A DNA stretch of 64,000 nt from Cryptomeria japonica (taxonomy: Eukaryota; Streptophyta; Pinopsida; Cupressales; Cupressaceae): the NCBI RefSeq assembly GCF_030272615.1, contig NC_081412.1:671734852-671798851 (forward strand). Direction: 5' to 3'. Below, piece by piece: positions 32,287-44,064 of this stretch. The position numbers and the translations under genes are program-made. The notes under the pieces are model-generated. The model worked only from the letters and a program-made list of their open reading frames with translations, was not told the DNA's origin and ran no database searches. Every line of letters begins with the position of its first letter. Position 1 is the first letter of the stretch.

Positions 32287-34198
32287 ATGGTTTGGTACAA
32301 AGAAAAGTTGGAAAATGATAGTGAAAGTGATGATGAAGACTATATATACCAAAATAAGCAAGTTCCTGATGAGCCCATACAAGTTGAATTCTTGAAGAAC
32401 TTTTATGGTGGCATCCAGTTTAGTCCTGATAAGATTCATCCCTCTTTATGTCAAGTGTTGCAAGATATTGAAGAAAAGGATGGAAAGGAGATTGGTTTTC
32501 TTGCTTGTGATCATTTTTGTAAATCAACAACAATCAAGAAAGATGATGAGAAAAGTGATCTTTCTTTCGTATTAGTTGCTCAAGAGAATCAAAGTCATGA
32601 TGATCCCAAACAAGTCAACTTCTAGAAGAGTTTCTATGGTGGAAAGAAAATTGATCCTCATAAAATTAATCCTTCTCTACTCCAAACTCTACAAAAGATT
32701 GAGGAAAAAGATGGAAGAGAGAACAAAATTTTTGTTCGTGATTGTATTCTTGAATCAACAATGGATAATAATGATGATGCTCATTCTCCTCCACCTATAT
32801 CTCAACAAAATCAGACTCTTAATGATTCACATATCAAGTTTTTGAAAAGCTTCTATGGAAATAGGAAACTTGATCCTAATAAGGTGCACCCTTTATTGCT
32901 TCAAAGGCTGCAAAATATTGAACAAAAAGATGAGAATGAGAATCTTTTTCTCATTGATATGGATTCTTGTGAGAAAAGTAGTGAAAGAATCTCATTAGAG
33001 TGTGTATATGTAGAAGAAGATGAAGTCACATCTACTTGTAAGGACACATGTCAAGAGAAAGATCTAAAGGTGAGTGAGATAGAGAAAGAAGATTGCATTG
33101 AAAAATACCATGAGAATTATGAAGATTACCATAGTGAGGAAGAATTCTTCCATGAACCTGAAAACAAGGAGCTTGAAGGAGAAATAAATGATTTCAAGAC
33201 TTCCATGCAGCCCAAGCTTCAAGAAAATGGTGAAGAGGAGAGGGTTAAAGAAGAATCCTCTATAGTCTTCATTCCAACTTGGTGTCTCAATTATTTTGAT
33301 GATGACTTTCTATGTGGGGTAGATATTCTCATTCATCCATCACTAACAGTTGAAGATAAAAACTTTTCTGAGGAAATAAAAGGTATGATACCTTATGGAC
33401 AACCTTGTACGGATATGACCAATGGAGAGGAAACCACAGATGAAACTTTGCAGATTTCCTCTTTTCTTTAAAAATTGGAGACCTTTATTGAACTTCTAGA
33501 TCAGCCCCAAGTGAAAGAAGATGAACCATCAAGCATCCACTCTTTATCATACATGCCACCTGAGTATGAAGTTTTCAAATTCCATGAAGAGTGTGATGAA
33601 GAGGAATCATTGGGACAAGAGAACACAAAAATTAATATAGATGTCTATGAGCAGATTGAAAATGAAATCCATGTAGGAATATCAACAAATGTCCCTATCT
33701 CGATGGAATTGCAATCTATGTCTTAAGAAGTTTCCAATGTTCAAAGCAATCCTCCTTTTGAATCTTTAAATCAAGAAGACACCCCTTTTGGGAACTATAC
33801 TAAGAATGCAGAGATAAGTGAGGTAATGGATGATCTAATGAAGGAAGCCCATGAAGTTAATTCTCATAACCATTTTATTCCAGATTGGTGTTTGAAGGCT
33901 TCAAATGATGACTTCTACTATGGTGAAAGAGTGTGCCTCAATCCTTTGTTTTCAAATGAGTGTATTTCTATAGGTGTTTTTCAAGCTAACAGTCAAGAAC
34001 AGGATTCGATGGATGTGTCAACTCAAGTTTCTTCACATTACAGATTATATGAAGGTTGCCTAATTTGTGGGTTAATTTGTTGCAAACCAGACTATCAGAG
34101 GGATCTCCATCTAGAGGATATAGGTATGCTTGAGAATATTCCACAAATTGCCAATAATGTTCAAAGTGGTACCCAAATCCTTCAAGAGAGCTTGTAGA
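32287..34198 (+). pseudogene. Repeat-protein ORF with FYGG and WCL motifs
   Basis: From ATG at 32287 one frame runs about 637 codons to the TAG at 34196-34198, with only three earlier stops (TAG at 32623, TAA at 33469 and 33724), all plausible former Gln codons. I do not recognise the protein. Three ~75-residue units repeat at about 32389-32491, 32617-32724 and 32839-32940, each with a F(L/Q)K(N/S)FYG core, DP(H/N)K or SPDK, a Leu-rich helix and IE(E/Q)KD. Two further units share FIP(T/D)WCL...DDF (about 33268 and 33873). The rest is acidic (Glu/Asp-rich). It sits directly after the primer site, where Ogre-type elements carry an extra ORF1 before gag, so it may be the remaining ORF1. The frame could extend to a TGA near 34358. 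Confidence 0.7.
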
Positions 34199-34488
34199 TT
34201 TATGATGAGATATGGTTGTTTGGTTCATTTCTCAAAGATATTTCTCATCTTCTACATGTTGATTTTGCCAGCCTGCTGAGCTTATAGGTGTCACATAGAT
34301 GCATGTCACTTTTCCAGATCGGTTCCTATTTCTCTCAGCTTGTGAATGGTTTTGTATGACAATCATGGAGAGCTTTGAGGTGGGCTTTGCCTACTATGTA
34401 CATACTTTAGTTAGAATTTTTTTTGTGTTCATCCCATTTTTGTTTTGTGTCTAGTTTCTCCAGCTATTCCCTATGTTGTTTCCTCTTT

Positions 34489-34562
34489 GACTCTGTTGCC
34501 CAATGGATAGTGCACTAGCCTGCGAACCAGAGATTTTGGGTTCATCCTATGTCCTTTGCAGT
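34489..34562 (+). ncRNA. tRNA-Arg-like / SINE-head-like sequence
   Basis: The sequence reads like a decayed tRNA: an A-box region TTGCCCAATGGATAGTGC and, about 35 nt later, a B-box-like GGGTTCATCC (consensus GGTTCGANNCC). The anticodon arm CTAGCCTGCGAACCAG has a mismatched stem. Resemblance to Arg tRNAs is by eye. It could be a SINE head, a tRNA pseudogene or a product of the tRNA-Arg primer. The acceptor arms do not pair convincingly. Confidence 0.45.
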
Positions 34563-35198
34563 CCTTGTCCCTAGTCAGAGCCAGCTGTTGCCCCTACATT
34601 TGACATACCTAAAATTTGAAGTTCAAATTTTAGTCTCAATGTTGAATGAAGATCCAATAGGTGCTTTTGCGTAAATAGTGAAAACACAATCCAAGGTCCT
34701 TACTAATCAGAATATGAAAAATGAAATAATTTTGAAAATACCACAAATTGAGGGAAATCAGTTGACAGTCAAGATCTAAGCATCATTTTATATCACATGG
34801 CCGACTTTCACCCAAACCCAGTTCATACTTTGTCATGTTTTAAACTTCCAATTTTTTGTGTCTCTTTCCCCAAAATGATTAAAATATCTCATCCTAGGCT
34901 TTTTCATGAGGTATAAATGATTGCATGGACTTATTTCCCTACCATTGACATGTGTTTCAAATTTCAGGACCTAACTCCCTACCATTTGAAAGTTATGTCA
35001 TTTTTCTCCATCCAAAGCAATAAATTTAAAATATTTAAATTATTTCTTAAATAATAATTTAATATTTTAAATTATTTTAATATGTCTGGTCATTTGCGAA
35101 AAAAAAAAAGTTGTTCAAAAACATCGGTTGCATTCTTCCTTGTTTCCTCTCTATGATCAATGGTTTGTAAGGTCTAAAGGATAGTTCGTTAAAGCAGA

Positions 35199-35438
35199 AG
35201 GTTAGAAATGCTCACTTTTTGAGCATTCTTAACCTCATTTCTTAACCTTTAGCCGAGAAGGTTAAAAATGCTCACTTTTTGAACATTTCTAACCCATATT
35301 TCTAACCTCTTAGAACACACAAATAAATAAGGTTAAGAATTCTCAAAAAGTGAGAATTCCTAACCTCATTTTTTAACCTCATTGGTCCCACTTTGTCAAA
35401 AAGGTTAGAAATGCTCACTTTTTGAGCATTCTTAACCT
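35199..35438 (+). repeat. Cluster of four hairpins in the 3' LTR
   Basis: Partner of 28457-28698. Unit four is GGTTAGAAATGCTCA / TGAGCATTCTTAACC, and unit three is a longer near-perfect stem GAATTCTCA / TGAGAATTC. Confidence 0.85.
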
Positions 35439-35464
35439 CTTATAATTGTAGAATGGAAGCACAT

Positions 35465-37640
35465 ACATGTTGTGAATTTTGGATATGAATGCAAAAGTGT
35501 GAGAGGTGTAGTCAGGTCACATGAATTTTTTGCACACAATGAAGAATATGGTAAGTGTAAACAAGCCATACATCACAGAGAAAATGGAGGAGTGACAATT
35601 GAAATGATTGCAGGATATGTACAACATTGTCTCAGGCACTTATCAAAGTGTAAAGGTTAGAATGGTTTTCTATCTGGTTGATGTAACCACTTTGGGAGTC
35701 TTTAATGTAGAATGTGAAGCATGGATAATCCTCAGAGGTCCTCTTTCAGAAGACGTCTTTGCTTTCTCCATTGCCGCCCCAACAAGTCATTGTAGAAGCT
35801 GATGATGATTAAATTCCATGTGGACAGGGAGGGCAATCACTGCCAACATTGTGTCCTCATCAAAAATATGGATGTTGAGTGCTCTATCAGTTTTTGTGTA
35901 GTGCTGTCAAATTCTACGCACTTCCCATACAACAAGCCCACTCTTGTAGTGCGGTTCCACTCGTTCCAATCCTCCATAGAACATATATTATGAATTGTCT
36001 AATAAAATTCCTCTAGGAGATGTCACCTCATCATGATAGGCACTGCAAAAATAATGCTAGTTAACTCCACTACAATCCCCTTTATCCTCACCTGCTCAAT
36101 TCATTTAATGCTATATATGATAATGGAAGTGAATGTATAGACAATGTATACGAAGTGTTTGATAGAATACCTCATGAAATACCTTAAGTTGAAGATTAAA
36201 AACTGCATGCAAAGTATTTGACATAATTCCTCAATGAAATGTGGTATCGTGGTATGCGATTGAAGATGCTTTTGAAACTATCCAGCATCCTCCCTGCCAA
36301 TGATAAAATGGAATCAATCGATCCAGTTGGGTTAAATGTTGATATTCTCGGTGTCACACAAGAAGATTAGACCCCTACTTTGGAAGAGGTTGTCTAGAGC
36401 CTTAGACACGACATTACATCATCTTTTCCCAATAATCAAATTCAAAGCTTTTAAATCTACCATGACATTCAACAAATCATAGAAGTTAGAGGAGTTTTGT
36501 CTAATGTTAAAGTTGCAACTAACATGGCAGACACAAATGGAAACCGTGGAGGCATGAAGATAATAGAAACTTTCAAAAAAATGCAATTCTAGGAGTAAAG
36601 TACAATCCTGTGGATATGTATGCAAGATGTGGAAGGCATATCCAAGGCAAGTGGACTGGCTAACTGAACGCTTCAAAAGAATGCCATGGTTGTGGGAGAT
36701 GTACACAATAGTGGAATCTTAGACATGGCAAGTAAATTGTTTGATAAAATGCCTTAAAAGAAATATGATCTCATTTGATGCAATGATCGCAAGATATGCA
36801 CAAAATTGTCATCGTATTCATCCAAGCGCAAGGACAGTGAAATTTTGTCATATTTTGTAGTTGTTGCTGCTTGTGTAGACATTCATGTACAATTTGGGAG
36901 CATATCCAAGGCGTGCTGGAGAAGAATATGGGATTTCATCAAGGGAACTCAACTATTTGTTAGAATGCCTCAAAAATATGTCATCTATGTAAATTAAATG
37001 AAATGATTGCAGAATGTCCGCAAAATAGTTTTCTCAAAGGGAGCTCTCAAATTACTCTTGAATGCTTCCTAATATTGTAAAATTTATATACATTTTAGTT
37101 AAACTTGCAATGGTAGTGTGGCTTGTTTACAACCATATTAAAGACAATTATTTTGTCAGATATTATAGTTTGAAAAGCTCTTGTGGACAACACGCAAAAG
37201 GAGGAATCATAGATTATGTTGTTGTCTTGCTCGACAAAATTCCTAGGAGAGATGTCTTCTTAGGGAGGAATAGAAACATGTGTCATTATTCATTTCAAGC
37301 ATTTAAAAGGTGACTCTTAAAAGGTGACTTTTTCATTAAAAGTGGATATTTGAATACACTTACTGGAGCAACTATTCAACAAACTTTTAGTGGGACAAGG
37401 CCTTGGAAAATTGCAAGATGATGCAAACGGTAGGTATTACACCAAATTCTTCAACTGTTGTTGGTTATTTTCCTATTCGTAAAATGGAATATTGAATCAA
37501 GTCATAAACAATCATTAAAGTTCATGGACTCTGCGTAAGTTTGAAAAAGTATGCGGATAGGAAAGTCAAGTAGTTTCATAAAAAGATGAATTTTCATAAG
37601 GATGTCATCATTTAATTGCTTACAAGATGGGAGAAGACAC
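35465..37640 (+). pseudogene. Captured PPR-gene fragments inside 3' LTR
   Basis: Same PPR phrases as in the 5' LTR, in the same order: EMIAGYVQHCL near 35600, RMPQKYVIYV near 36965, DKIPRRDV near 37235. They are comparably broken. The presence in both LTRs shows that the fragment is part of the LTR and was copied by reverse transcription. Confidence 0.7.
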
Positions 37641-38239
37641 TAGTCAATGTATTAAATAGGTTAATAATTGCAACTTATGATGAGTCATGGGATGCCACCA
37701 ATGTAAAGAATGTATTGATGGGTATGGGTTTTTCATTCAGTGAAGAGGTGACGATTCTTCTCAAAGGGATCATGGAGTAGTGTAAGTGACATGAAATATA
37801 TTTTTAAATGATAAACATTCCATCAAACATGCTTGATTAGATACAACAAAGATGTGTATATTAAAAGTAATGATGTCCTATTCAAGTGCCTCATCATTCA
37901 AGAATTCATCACATTCCTCAGAGGAAAAGATGATTAGTAGAAGCAGTCAAATCACTTGTGTTTGAAGATCAAATTGTTGATGACTAAGCAACTCGCAGAT
38001 TAGATAAAGACATCGAGGTCACCTCGACAAAATCGACAACGAGTTATTTCTTCACTGTAGTGGGTTTGAAATTATTTTTATAAGAAGTGACTTATGTCAC
38101 TTATTGTAACCAAAGGTTAGAAAGTTTACTTCTTCTAAACATAAAAGTGTAAGTTACTAACCCATTTAAATTTACAGAGAAAAGGGTTAGTTATTAACCC
38201 AGGATTGAATTTGGTTATAAGGTATTTATCCTAGAAGCC

Positions 38240-38247
38240 TATAAATA
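38240..38247 (+). promoter_or_regulatory. TATA box of the 3' LTR
   Basis: TATAAATA inside GCCTATAAATATAAGGC, conserved with the 5' LTR. It could drive read-out transcription into the adjacent Copia sequence, on the strand antisense to Copia pol. Confidence 0.7.
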
Positions 38248-38923
38248 TAAGGCTTTTCGCATTGTTAAAGAGGGAGAGACTCTAACAAAAGGGGAAAACT
38301 CTGTAGAATTTTGTTGAGAAACTAAGTGAGATCTTTTGATTTTCATACCTTTGTATTAAGGGGTTTTTGAACTTGTATATTTTCAAAAAGAATAATGAAG
38401 AATGCATTAAGTTCATGTGTCTTGAATGTATTCATGAGTTATCGTTATTAATTTCTCGTATGTTGAATTAGTAATCCCTTTATGTATTGGTGAAATCTAT
38501 TGATGAAACACATCATTTCATGGTATCTTGACTTGCATGTGCTGGTACAACCTATCTCTTCATGTGTTGAGGTTTATTGTACTTCTTTCATCATTGTTGC
38601 ATGACTAACCTTTTTGGTTGTAACCCCTTTTGTGATTTTTATCATTTATAGAATCCTACTTGGTGTTCGTATGTCTTCTAGTAGGTTTTTTGTTATTAAT
38701 CTTGTTTAAGTTTTATGCTTTCTCCTTTATGTACTTTTATGTTAAAAGTACACAAAAATCCTAATTACCCCTATCATATGAGGGAGATGCCCCTCTCAAA
38801 TGTATAGGAAGATCGTGTTTCATAGAATGATCTTTGTAACTGTTGGAACGTTTGTCACTGCTCATCAGGAAAACATGGTCAGTTTTAGGTAAATGACCAC
38901 AGTGACAAATCTATTTACCAATA

Positions 38924-41616
38924 CATCATTACAAGGTGCAATAACAGATGCTGGTTCAATTTGAGAAATAAGACACACCTCTTCATTTGCCAGTCTTTCT
39001 TTTGTCATAACTCCCTTGTTCTTGTCTCCAATGATTTGATCTTCAGAATGATTTAATCTTACATACTTTGGTGTCTTCTAAACGTCAAGTTCTCTGTTCT
39101 GATCATCAGTCATAGTTGAATTTTTTGATTGTGTCAATGTAACTATCTCGGTGTCTTGTACCATTTGAGGCATTCTTGGATCAGTTATGATCATTTCCAT
39201 TGCCAGTTCTCGTTCATATGATATAGATTGATCTCTGTATTTCTCATCCACTTTCACATTTGTGCTCTCCATAATTTTCTACAATGTTTTGTTATAACAT
39301 CTATATTCTTTTCTCTTAATTGAATATCTAAGAAATATCCCTTCATCACATCTAGAATAAAACTTCCCAATTGAATCATCCCTTTTGATATAACATTTAC
39401 TTCCAAAAATTCTGAAATATTTAAGAGTAGGTGTATGTCAAAACAATAATTCATAAGGAGTCTTACCAGTTTCACCTTTGATGTGAACTCTGTTGAATGT
39501 GTAGACTATTTTACTTACTGCTTCTCTCCAGTAGATGTGAGCCAATTTGGCTTTCATCATCATGGTTCTTGCTGCATCCAAATTGGTTATATTCTTCCTT
39601 TCCACTACTCCATTCTACTGAGTCCAGGGTGCAGATAATTGTCTTCTAATTCTATTTCTTACAATAAATGTTAAATTCATGAGAAGTGAACTCACCGCCT
39701 TGAGCTGATCTTAGACATTTGATTTTCAATCTAGTTTTTGTTTCCATCATTGCTTTAAATATCTTGAATTTCTCAAAATCTTCAAAATTATCCCTTAGAA
39801 AAGTCACCCACGTCATTCTAGAATAATCATCAATTATTAGCATGAAGTACGTATCCTCTTGAAATATTTTGGTCCTTGCTAGACCACATAAGTTGGTATG
39901 AATCAAATAAAACACATCATTAGATTTATCATGTATTCGCTTAAAAGAAGTTCTTACTTGCTTTCCCAATTGACATTCCTTACATACTGAATTACGAGGC
40001 TTTATAATCTTAGGTATATCTCTAACTGCCTTTGTTGAAATAATCTTAATAGTACAATCAAAATTAACATGACACAACCTCTTATGCCATAACCAACTCT
40101 CATCAATATGAGAAATCAAACATGTCTTATCATTGGTGTTCAAGTGAAAGATATTACCTCTAGTCTGAGTACTGGTTGCAATATCCAATCCAATTCTGTT
40201 AATGATTTTGCATTTTCTATCTTTGAACTAAAGTTGGAATCCCTTGTCCACCAATTGACCAACACTTCAAAGATTATGATTTAAACCTTCTACATAATAG
40301 ACATTATTAGTATTATGCTTACCATCTAGAGAAATAATACGTCTACCTTTGATCATACATTCTTTGTCATCTCCAAATCTGACTTGACCGCCATTATATT
40401 CTTGCAGGGACAAATATTTTCTTTTGTCTCCAGTCATATGATGTGAGCATCCACTATCAATTATCCATTCATCCTTGTCTTCAACTTTTGCTGCCAGGGC
40501 ATTTTCTTCATTCTTGATAACTGTTTCTAGTTCATCTTCCTTTATAGCATAGGACACCCAATCCTTTCCATTGTCAGATCCACTAGCATAGTCTTTTGCT
40601 AGTTCTTTATTTGAGTCATCACTTACTCCTTCCTCATCCACTATGTAGCATAGTTTGTTTTTCTTGAATCTAAATTTGTTTTGATTAGACTTAAATGATT
40701 TCTTAACTCTTTCTTAAAATCTAGCATTCCTTTCAAGACATCTAGATGCAAAATGACCAATCTTATTACATTCAAAATATTTAAAAGGTTCTTTTCCTCC
40801 ATACTTACTTCCTATTGGTCCTTTAGGTACTCTTCTAGAAAATAAGGCTTCAAGTTGCTCAAATTCTTCATCCTCTTTTCTCATATCTTCCAATTCTTTT
40901 TCATATAGAGCTCTCCAATCACTTTTGTTGGTAGATGATGATGCATGAAAAATAGATTCATATTTTGCAGCTCCAGAAGGTCCAAATTTTTTAAGCTCAA
41001 AATAAGATAATTTCCCAATCAGAATGTCTCTGTTAACTAAAGTGTTTGTCATTATTATCAATTGATTAATTGTAGTAGCCTTTATCTTGTAAGCTGGTGG
41101 TAGGGCTCTCAAAACTTTAGAAACTATTTCATCTTCACTTAGAGATCCTCCACAACATTGAATTCCCATGACAATATCATTTACTCTTTCCATAAATGTA
41201 GCAATTCCTTTATTATCTTCCATCTTCTAGTTCTCATATCTTACCTGGTAACCATCAAGTTTAGCAATTTTGATAGTAGGGTCACCTTCATTCAGAGTTT
41301 GAAATTTATCCCACATAACCATTGTAGATGATTTATCAGCCAATCTCATGATTTGCTAATCAGTGAGTGCACACAAGAGGGTTTTTGTAGCTCTGCAATC
41401 ATTTTCAATATTTTTGTCCAAGTCTACTAGAGCAGGATTGCTAGATACCGGATCATAAGGTGTATATCCTTTCTCAATGATCTCCCAAATATCTTTGCCA
41501 AGACATCAAAGATGAGTCTCCATTTGGATTTTCCATATCCCATAGTTTTTTCCATCAAGCTTAGGGATTTCTCTTCTGAAAATAGTTGCCAGTGGATTTG
41601 AATTATTAGTTGCCAT
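38924..41616 (-). pseudogene. Copia gag, protease and integrase (5' part of gag-pol)
   Basis: From ATG at 41616 one minus-strand frame runs to 39652, then continues with frameshifts to 38924. Gag starts MATNNSNPL and has PKLDGKNYGIWKIQME, typical of Copia Gag. A zinc knuckle near 40780-40735 (YFECNKIGHFASRC) has lost its first Cys. The protease site DSGCSHHM lies near 40455-40430. Integrase shows the HHCC finger (LWHKRLCHVNF, VCKECQLGKQ) near 40090-39955 and the core IIDDYSRMTWV near 39830; the first core Asp is replaced by Asn in IHTNLCG. These proteins would package, process and integrate the element. The rest of pol is at 26378-27890, separated by the Gypsy insertion. Gag and pol share one frame, as in most Copia elements. 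Confidence 0.9.
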
Positions 41617-41669
41617 AGAATCTACCTCAAGTGGTTAAGCTTATGCAAAAAAGACCAAATTTTACCAGA

Positions 41670-42849
41670 GCACATAAACAATGAATACTAGAATAGTAGA
41701 AACAAACACCGGTAACCAATAAAAGTTAAGTATAAAATAGAGAATCAACACAATGCAACCATACCACATAACACCATGATTTGTATGTGGAAAACTCGAT
41801 AAAGGAAAAAAAGATGATGGGAACCCTACCCACAATGAGATGATACTTATGCATAAAGTATGTGATATAATAAGGGGCCTGCACATGCAGGAAGCAACAC
41901 TTCCTAGAGTGTACTGCTCATTACAAAGGAGTCTCGCTAACTATAGAGAGTTTATAACCACCTCAATATAATTGGACAACAATCCAGAAGAATGAACTAC
42001 CAAAGATAGCATCTACCATGCCTAATTATAGTCCCAGTTAAGCTCAATACCGGAGGCCTTTGACCTCTTACATAACCCCTCTTCGATCTTCAATAATCGA
42101 CTAACTCCTCTTCCTGAATGATATTATATTATTTGCACATTTCATTCCCTGACCATGACCTTTAATAATAACCATGATAATCTACAATGAGATCTTACAT
42201 CAATATATACAAACCCTAAGGTGTAAACCAATTAGGTCGGCCACCTAAAAGATATTACAATAAGATCATTACATACATCCACATTACAATTATATGCCAT
42301 GTCGTCTTTACACCAAAACAACATTAACCAATCCATAAATCATCCCAATAACATGTAGGGAACATGTTACATGATACTAGTCCATAACCTGGATAGATAT
42401 CAGACCTAATTTGTCTCCACCACACCGAAGCGATGTCTCCAATCAGTCGAGGGATGAACAAAGATCACCTTCTACATCCTGAATTCCATCTAGAAGCTGC
42501 ACCAACACCACTTATGCATCCTGTGAAAGATTCTTAGTAAAAGATCTCTTGGTAAAGCCCTAAACCCTTACTAGTATAGGCTTACTAGAATGTATGGAAG
42601 CATCCAATCATCAAGTAAATACCAACTGACCAAAACATACTCCAGAAATATGTAACACATTAAACCAAACATATTCCATTGATCCAAACATGTCAGTAGT
42701 ATCCAACTAATAGTCCCTTTTGTCGGTAACACTAGTTCTTCTACCGCTAACCAAAATCTATTTATCAGTAAACAATCATAATAGCTAGTGTTGACATCAA
42801 TGATAAAACATCAATGCAACACATAATCAATTCCTTCATATGGCCAACA
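41670..42849 (-). repeat. 5' LTR of Copia element (truncated)
   Basis: Partner of 24885-26110. It starts TGTTGGCC in element orientation at 42849. Its 3' end and the primer site are deleted: only a TTTGGT stub remains before the AAGCTTAACC leader upstream of gag. It forms the first part of a tandemly duplicated segment. Confidence 0.8.
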
Positions 42850-44064
42850 ATTGACTATCATGTGAGAAGACTATGTGTCATTTGCATTCTCGTTCATTAG
42901 ATCTAAATCAGGGTTTCTCTTTTTTGCAATATGGCAGGGTGCTATCTCTTTTCCTTTCTTTCTTTCAGGTTAAAAGTATACTAGAAAAAATTAGAAATAA
43001 ACCTTTTGAGGGAGTTGTACCTCTAAAATTCAAAGGAATGTTATTGATTTAATCAGCACTCTCTCCAATTATTAGTTTATCATTTGTCTTTTATGTTGGG
43101 CACATTAAGTTTTATTATAATAATTTTGGGAAGACAAATATATTGACCAACACCAAGAAAAGTTTAATTCCTAAAATAAGAAAACAAAAAAACTTGTAAA
43201 AAAATACATCCCAACTAAGGAAATAGGAAGATAAGATAACAATGCTAGAAGTGAAAGTGTGTATAAATTATTGCAAGATAAGTATAGAGGCCACAATATT
43301 TAAGAGGTAAACTGCAAATGCACATTGTTGAGTTGCAAGTTATATGGTAGGGCCCATTGAAATAAATGATTCGTCTTCATTTTAAAAGAAATAAATCATT
43401 ATTTTTAAAATTATTTAGTTCATACTTAGTTGGATGAATATAGGAAGGGATTAGGATGTATAGTTCTAGAAGTTTCTTGTGTCTCAGTGTCAATATTGAA
43501 TTTTGATTGTACCATACAAAATTCAAGAGTAGTGACAAAAAATGTGAAATCATTTAGCATATATAGATTAATATATGTCAATAGAGTAGCATGTTATGAC
43601 ATAGAGCGAACATTTGGGTCCAAAATAGGAGATAGATATTGGTGTGAGTTGTGATTAGTTATACATTTTAATAAAAAATCCCACAATTTTTTTATGAAAC
43701 CATTTTTTTTTTGTGAATTTATCCATATCAATAAAAAATTCTATAAAATTTTATTAATCCTAATATATTTTATCTAACTACATCAATCACCATAGTAAAT
43801 TCTTAAAAAGATAAAATTCATTAACTTTTGCAAAACAAAAAATTAAATGTTGTCTAAAATTGTGAGTCTATCAATATCTACATACTTGGTTTGCATAGGT
43901 CCCCTATTATTTTATTTCATTTTTTTAATTCTTAAATGAGTGTTTGGGGTTATTAATTGTTTTGATAGATGGATGTATGGTTGTGGGGTCTAGTTAGAAA
44001 CCCTTCAAAAAAATTATAAAGGGAAAATGTTATGTATATATAAACAAAAAACTTAACAAGGAAA
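41670..44064. repeat. Tandem segmental duplication, copy 1 (LTR plus flank)
   Basis: LTR 41670-42849 followed by ~1.2 kb of non-element flank (42850-44064). The whole order is repeated at 44065-46415 with high similarity by eye. No gene is seen in the flank; a 74-residue open frame near 43430 has no support. Confidence 0.85.

Larger units (their letters stand above)
27891..38923 (+). mobile_element. Gypsy-type element with 4.3-kb LTRs and no pol
   Basis: Two long direct repeats (27891-32167 and 34632-38923) flank a 2.46-kb interior and interrupt a Copia pol gene. The left repeat ends in CCAACA and is followed by a TGACGACTCTGCTGGGGATC primer site of the tRNA-Arg type used by plant Tat/Ogre Gypsy elements. 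The interior holds one long repeat-protein ORF but no gag, protease, RT or integrase, so this is a large retrotransposon derivative mobilised in trans. No clear TSD is seen (left flank TTGCC, right flank CATCA). The LTRs differ by many scattered substitutions, so the insertion is old. Confidence 0.85.
34632..38923 (+). repeat. 3' LTR (about 4.3 kb)
   Basis: 4,292 bp, partner of 27891-32167 with the same internal order: hairpins, PPR fragments, TATA box, transcribed end. It begins AGTCTCAATG (first base changed from T) and ends CCAATA (from CCAACA). No convincing polypurine tract is visible before it. Confidence 0.9.
24885..42849 (-). mobile_element. Sirevirus-like Copia element, split by Gypsy insertion
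   Basis: Minus-strand Copia element: 5' LTR at about 41670-42849, gag-pol from 41616, 3' LTR at 24885-26110. It is interrupted between 27891 and 38923 by a Gypsy-type insertion. Removing the insertion brings together the integrase/linker (ending at 38924) and the reverse transcriptase (from 27890) in the expected Copia order. Flanks ATTTA (left) and ATTGA (right) may be a decayed 5-bp TSD. The 5' LTR lacks its last ~60 bp together with most of the primer-binding site. Confidence 0.85.

Noticed and set aside
43430-43654. 74-codon frame in the duplicated flank
   Set aside because: The second copy of the duplication does not keep the frame, and no motif is visible.
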